Assembly: GCA_020249925.1 (NCBI GenBank)
Contig: JADCER010000005.1
Coordinates: forward strand, 558,001-622,000
DNA length: 64,000 bases
Reading direction: 5' to 3'
Source of the DNA: Roseomonas sp.
GTDB taxonomy: Bacteria > Pseudomonadota > Alphaproteobacteria > Acetobacterales > Acetobacteraceae
Shown here: one piece after another, positions 60,421 through 64,000 of the stretch
Layout of the letters: every line of letters begins with the position of its first letter
Position numbering within the stretch: the stretch's first letter is position 1
Program-made: the position numbers and the translations under genes
The notes under the pieces: model-generated
What the model saw: only the letters and a program-made list of their open reading frames with translations
What the model was told of the DNA's origin: nothing
Database searches by the model: none

Positions 60421-61560
60421 CTATCCCGGCTCGCGCAGCCCCAGCCGTTCCAGGCGCGGCAGCACTTCCTGCACGAAATAGGGAATTTCCTTGAGGTAAT
60501 CGAGGAAGGCGATGGTGCAGCCGGCAAGCCCTGTCGCACTCATGCGCGCCATTTCATCGGCAATGTCATCGGGCGTGCCGACAAAGGGGTAGGAACCGGG
60601 ATAGGCACCATCGAATTTGAAGCGGCCTTCGCGGGTGAAGCGGTTTTCAAAGGGTCGCGCGATCTGCTGGCCCGGCGTGCCCACCATGGCGCCGCGATTG
60701 CTCCGATAATAGGCCTGGCCAGCCGTATCGGCCATTTCTTCGGCGAAATAATGGAAGAACTCCTCAGCCTCCCGCCGTGTTGGGCGGCAGACAACATGGC
60801 CCATGGTGAAAACGCCGATCTGGCGCTGATGGCGCGCCATATGCTGGCGGACATCTTCAAGCAGTGCCGGCACCTGGTCCAATTCCGTCACATTCAGGAA
60901 CAGCACGTCAGCGGCTTGAGAGGCGAAATCCCGCCCCGCCGGCGAAAACCCTGCCGACATCACGGGTGGCCAGGGGCGCTGCACGGATACCGGATTGGTA
61001 TGGCAATTCTTGAGCTTGAAGAATTCGCCTTCCCAATCAAATTCCGGCCCGCCTGCCAGCATTTTCGACCAGATGCGGAACCATTCCAGGCCGTGTTGGT
61101 AGCGCTTATCCTGCTGGATGGTGACGCCGTGCAGGTCAAATTCCGCCTGGTTCCAGCCGCAGACGATATTGAGCCCGGCGCGCCCATGGCTCACGTGATC
61201 AATCGTCGCAATCGCCTTGGCGCCGAAGGCCGGGGTGACGATCGGCACATGCACGGTGGAGAATATCGCAATCCGCTTCGTGATGGCGGCAAGGGCCGCG
61301 CCATGGGTCAGGGTTTCCAGGGATCGGCCATAGATATTCGCATCCCCCTGATAGCCGCGCCATTTCGCCACCGGCAGGATGAATTCAAGGCCGGCCTCAT
61401 CGGCGATTTGCGACATGGCGGCAATGTCATCCCAATCGGCCTTCCAGCGTTCCGGCGCGCGGCTCATGGTCAGGCCGCCATCGCAATTGGCGCTGAAAAT
61501 GCCGAGCTTGAATTTATTCGGGCCGAAAAGCGGGTTTCGTACCCGTGCATCCTGATCCAT
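60421..61560 (-). CDS. LLM-class flavin-dependent monooxygenase (RutA-like)
   Basis: A 379-residue bacterial-luciferase-type monooxygenase using FMNH2. It resembles RutA and related alkanesulfonate or nitrilotriacetate monooxygenases. Landmarks are KFKLGIFSANCDGGL, WKADWDDIAAMSQIADEAGLEFILPVAKW (in parts), GRAGLNIVCGWNQAEF and SAGFSPAGRDFA. The start at 61560 follows AGGAAGGA. It is 65 bp upstream of the TctC gene on the same strand. No flavin reductase is adjacent. The substrate is unknown. Confidence 0.9.
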   Translation of the reverse strand: MDQDARVRNPLFGPNKFKLGIFSANCDGGLTMSRAPERWKADWDDIAAMSQIADEAGLEFILPVAKWRGYQGDANIYGRSLETLTHGAALAAITKRIAIFSTVHVPIVTPAFGAKAIATIDHVSHGRAGLNIVCGWNQAEFDLHGVTIQQDKRYQHGLEWFRIWSKMLAGGPEFDWEGEFFKLKNCHTNPVSVQRPWPPVMSAGFSPAGRDFASQAADVLFLNVTELDQVPALLEDVRQHMARHQRQIGVFTMGHVVCRPTRREAEEFFHYFAEEMADTAGQAYYRSNRGAMVGTPGQQIARPFENRFTREGRFKFDGAYPGSYPFVGTPDDIADEMARMSATGLAGCTIAFLDYLKEIPYFVQEVLPRLERLGLREPG

Positions 61561-61677
61561 GGCGTTTCCTTCCTGGATCAGTCTGCGGCTTGGGCTGGCA
61601 GGGGGCAAGGCAGCGAGGATGATTGCATCCCGCCGCAGTATCGGGAATCATTTTCGCCAATAGCAAGGGGAAACACC

Positions 61678-62058
61678 ATGAATGCTTGGCCCGATGCCAC
61701 CCGACCCGGAGAGCCTGCGGATGCTACGCGGCCCTGGCATTGGCTGGCGCGTTTGGATGATGGCGGGCAGGCGCCGCTGCCGCTTGGCTGGAATCCCGCT
61801 GTACGGCAATGGCTTTCCTGGGATGGCAGCGCCCTGGCGCCAGCTGAGGCAGCGCGGCGTTTCCGCTACCTTGGCCCCGCACTGACACCGGCCGAGGTTG
61901 CGGCAGAAACCGCGGAGGCGGAAGCGGCGGCGCTGCCTGCGCAGCCCGTTGATATGGTCCCCAAGCGGGATGCCATCCGCAATCACCTGCTGATCTTTGT
62001 TGGCAGTGTGGTCGCGACACTGTTTCTGGCTGAAAAGATTGTGCAGTGGCGCGGGTGA
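61678..62058 (+). CDS. Small hypothetical protein with C-terminal membrane anchor
   Basis: A 126-residue protein I do not recognise. The first two thirds are soluble and rich in Trp, Pro and Ala (LPLGWNPAVRQWLSWDG). A single hydrophobic segment, HLLIFVGSVVATLFLA, lies near the C-terminus, ending in EKIVQWRG, so a tail anchor is likely. It starts at 61678 behind AAGGGGAAA. It sits alone between the divergent flavin monooxygenase gene and a TctC gene 88 bp downstream. Confidence 0.7.
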   Translation: MNAWPDATRPGEPADATRPWHWLARLDDGGQAPLPLGWNPAVRQWLSWDGSALAPAEAARRFRYLGPALTPAEVAAETAEAEAAALPAQPVDMVPKRDAIRNHLLIFVGSVVATLFLAEKIVQWRG

Positions 62059-62146
62059 GTGAGAGTGGTTTTGCCACGCGCATAGGTTTGCGCCATGCTG
62101 CTGCACATCAAGAGGGCTGAACGCGCCCCAACCAAGGGAGGATCTC

Positions 62147-63145
62147 ATGTTTGCTCGTCGCAAGCTGCTTGCACTGACCGCGCTCTCACCCCTCGCCGCG
62201 CCAGCCATTTTGCGCGGCGTCACCAGCCCGGCCGCTGCGCAGGCACCCTGGCCCAGCCGACAGATACGCATGGTGATCCCCTGGCCGCCTGGCCAAGCGA
62301 CAGATGTGGTCGGGCGGCTCGCCGGCCAGCGCTTGTCGGAACGCTTGGGCCAGGTGGTGGTGCCGGAAAATCGCCCCGGCGCGGGCGGGCAGATCGGCAC
62401 GGATCTGGTGGCCAAGGCGCCGCCAGATGGCAATGTGATTCTCTCTGCCTCAATCGGGCCCATCTCCTTCAGCCCGCTGGTGCAGCGCACCCCTTATGAT
62501 GTGGAACGCGAATTGGCGCCGGTGGTGATCTTTGGCATCGCGCCCTTCATGCTGCTGGTGAAGCCCGATTTCCCGGCGCAGGATTTGCGGAGCTTCATGG
62601 CGCTGGTGAAGGCCAATCCCGGCAAATACAGCTATAATTCCTCAGGGATTGGCGGCGCGCAGCATCTGGTGTGTGCGCTATTCCTGGCGAAGGCGGGGCT
62701 GGATGCGCTGCATGTGCCCTTCCAGGGCAGCGGGCCGGCGCTGGCCGCTTTGCTTGGCGGTCAGGTGAATTTCGGCTTTGACACGCCCGCCGCCGCAGGG
62801 CGGCTGGTGCGCGATGGGCAGTTGAAGGCGCTTGGGCTTAGCACTGGCAAGCCCTCGGCCCAGGTGCCGGGCATTCCGCCTGTCGCCGCCGTGGGTGGGC
62901 CGGCGGATTATGATGTCGGCGGCTGGAATGGGCTGATGGTGCCGGCCGGCACGCCACGCCCGATCATTGATCGCCTCTATACGGAAATCCGCGACGGTAT
63001 GGCGGTGCCGGAAGTGCGCCAGCGCTATGAAGCAGTGGGCTTCGATGTTGACCCGATGGGGCCAGAGGCCATGCTGCAACATATGCGCAAACTCTGGGGC
63101 GAATTCGGCCCGCTGATCCGGCAATTGGGTATCCGCGCGGAGTAG
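62147..63145 (+). CDS. Bug/TctC-family periplasmic solute receptor
   Basis: A 332-residue Bug-family receptor. The leader (RRKLLALTALSPLAAPAIL, cleavage after AAA near residue 31) is followed by WPSRQIRMVIPWPPGQATD, PENRPGAGGQIG and PYDVERELAPVV. The SSGIGGAQH motif is the family's ligand-site region. The start at 62147 follows GGGAGGA. It is convergent with moeA, 7 bp apart. It is the sixth receptor of this family in the window. Confidence 0.9.
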   Translation: MFARRKLLALTALSPLAAPAILRGVTSPAAAQAPWPSRQIRMVIPWPPGQATDVVGRLAGQRLSERLGQVVVPENRPGAGGQIGTDLVAKAPPDGNVILSASIGPISFSPLVQRTPYDVERELAPVVIFGIAPFMLLVKPDFPAQDLRSFMALVKANPGKYSYNSSGIGGAQHLVCALFLAKAGLDALHVPFQGSGPALAALLGGQVNFGFDTPAAAGRLVRDGQLKALGLSTGKPSAQVPGIPPVAAVGGPADYDVGGWNGLMVPAGTPRPIIDRLYTEIRDGMAVPEVRQRYEAVGFDVDPMGPEAMLQHMRKLWGEFGPLIRQLGIRAE

Positions 63146-63152
63146 CGCCGGA

Positions 63153-64000
63153 TCAAACCCCCAATTCGCCAAGGATAATCGCCTCCACCTCCGCCCCCGC
63201 CGGCAAGGCGAGCGCGAAGGGCGCGCGCAGCACAAGCGCATCAGCGCGCGCCAATGTGGCCAGCATCGAACTATCCTGCACCGGGAAGGGCCGCACCGTG
63301 AGGTGCCCTTCGGCATCTGCCTCAAGGCTCGCGCGCAGGAAATCGGCGCGACGGTCATTTTCGGCCAGCGCGGTGGCGCAGATCACGCGCCGGCTTGGCG
63401 TGGGCGCACCGGGCAGGCCGGATAACCGCGCCAAGGCGGGCAGCAGGAAGATAATGGCGCAGACCAGCGCCGAGACCGGATTGCCCGGCAGGCCCAGCAC
63501 TGGCACGCGGCCAAGACGCCCCCAGATCAAGGGCTTGCCCGGCCGCATGGCGATTTTCCAGAAGCCGAGTTCAAACCCCTCGCCACCAAGTGCCTGCTGG
63601 ATCAGATCATGCTCACCCACGCTGGCGCCGCCGGTGGTCACCAGCATGTCATAGGCTTGGGCAGCGGCGGCGACATCGGCAATGGCGCTGGCGTCATCGG
63701 GCGCGATGGGCAGGACGATGGGCTCGCCGCCCCCCGCGCGAATTAGCGCGGCCAAAGCATGGGCGTTGGAACTGACAATGCCGCCGGGCGGGATGGGATC
63801 GCCGGGAAGGGCGATTTCATCCCCGGTCGCCAGAATGCCGATGCGCGGGCGCCGATGCACGGCAAGCCAGGGGTTATTGCTGGCCGCCGCAAGGCCGATA
63901 TCGCGCGCCGTCAGGCGCCGGCCAGCAGCCAGCAGCGCCTCCCCTTCGGCGAAATCCAGGCCGCGCTTCCTCACCCAGCGCCCAGGTGTCACGCTTTCCT
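63153..64000 (-). CDS. moeA: Molybdopterin molybdenumtransferase, C-terminal part (cut by window edge)
   Basis: Inserts molybdenum into molybdopterin-AMP. The visible portion of about 280 residues holds the MoeA core: VRKRGLDF, GILATGDEI, TTGGASVGEHD, MRPGKPLIWG and LGLPGNPVSALV, with the C-terminal domain ending in ILGELGV. MoeA usually has about 400 residues; the N-terminal third lies right of the window. The frame stays open to the edge, and the GTG at 63992 is probably internal. A MOSC gene lies elsewhere in the window (10438) but is not adjacent. Confidence 0.94.
   Translation of the reverse strand, partial: ESVTPGRWVRKRGLDFAEGEALLAAGRRLTARDIGLAAASNNPWLAVHRRPRIGILATGDEIALPGDPIPPGGIVSSNAHALAALIRAGGGEPIVLPIAPDDASAIADVAAAAQAYDMLVTTGGASVGEHDLIQQALGGEGFELGFWKIAMRPGKPLIWGRLGRVPVLGLPGNPVSALVCAIIFLLPALARLSGLPGAPTPSRRVICATALAENDRRADFLRASLEADAEGHLTVRPFPVQDSSMLATLARADALVLRAPFALALPAGAEVEAIILGELGV

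Overview
The window looks like chromosomal DNA of a GC-rich alphaproteobacterium, most likely Acetobacteraceae (Roseomonas-like). This is inferred from base composition, ilvB-ilvN/miaA/serB/pgi housekeeping genes of alphaproteobacterial type, and six separate Bug/TctC-type periplasmic solute receptors with no TctA/TctB membrane partners nearby. No insertion sequence, prophage or CRISPR array was seen.

Layout. 1-387: 5' part of rpsB. 557-5112: a minus-strand run driven by a MarR regulator (MarR, secreted protein, AhpD-like protein, CPGC redoxin, aspartate dehydrogenase, TctC receptor). 5208-8115: an atypical SDR, tRNA-His, an MFS transporter and a racemase-like protein. 8123-10199: a two-component system. 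About 10345-10429: a candidate small RNA. 10438-17397: minus-strand housekeeping block (MOSC, pgi, MFS, ilvN, ilvB, miaA), with serB divergent. 18342-20686: a MarR-TctC pair and a ParDE toxin-antitoxin pair. 20679-26004: TauE, racemase, sugar kinase, RluA, an atypical hypothetical gene between imperfect repeats, and a TctC receptor. 26007-34798: glycosyltransferase, SDR, katG, an AtzG-like/amidase/MFS operon and a D-aminoacylase-type amidohydrolase.

34880-45105 is the main unexplained region: four consecutive, co-oriented genes of 811-844 residues that are clearly paralogous and share a set of invariant motifs. I cannot assign them to any known family. 45267-49443 is a tightly coupled operon (TctC receptor, APH-fold kinase, divergent enolase, 2-hydroxyacid dehydrogenase) that looks like an uncharacterised pathway for a hydroxy acid. 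49566-54320 holds a protease-like protein that has lost its catalytic triad, a cupin, and a sugar-type ABC transporter without an ATPase. 54329-64000 holds an AhpD-like protein, an M20 amidohydrolase, a DEAD-box helicase, hemN, two more TctC receptors, a flavin monooxygenase, a small membrane protein and the C-terminal part of moeA.

Many adjacent genes overlap by ATGA, which implies translational coupling. Two MarR genes have promoters whose predicted start point falls on the start codon (leaderless) and that overlap perfect or near-perfect palindromes. No gene-free stretch is longer than about 250 bases.
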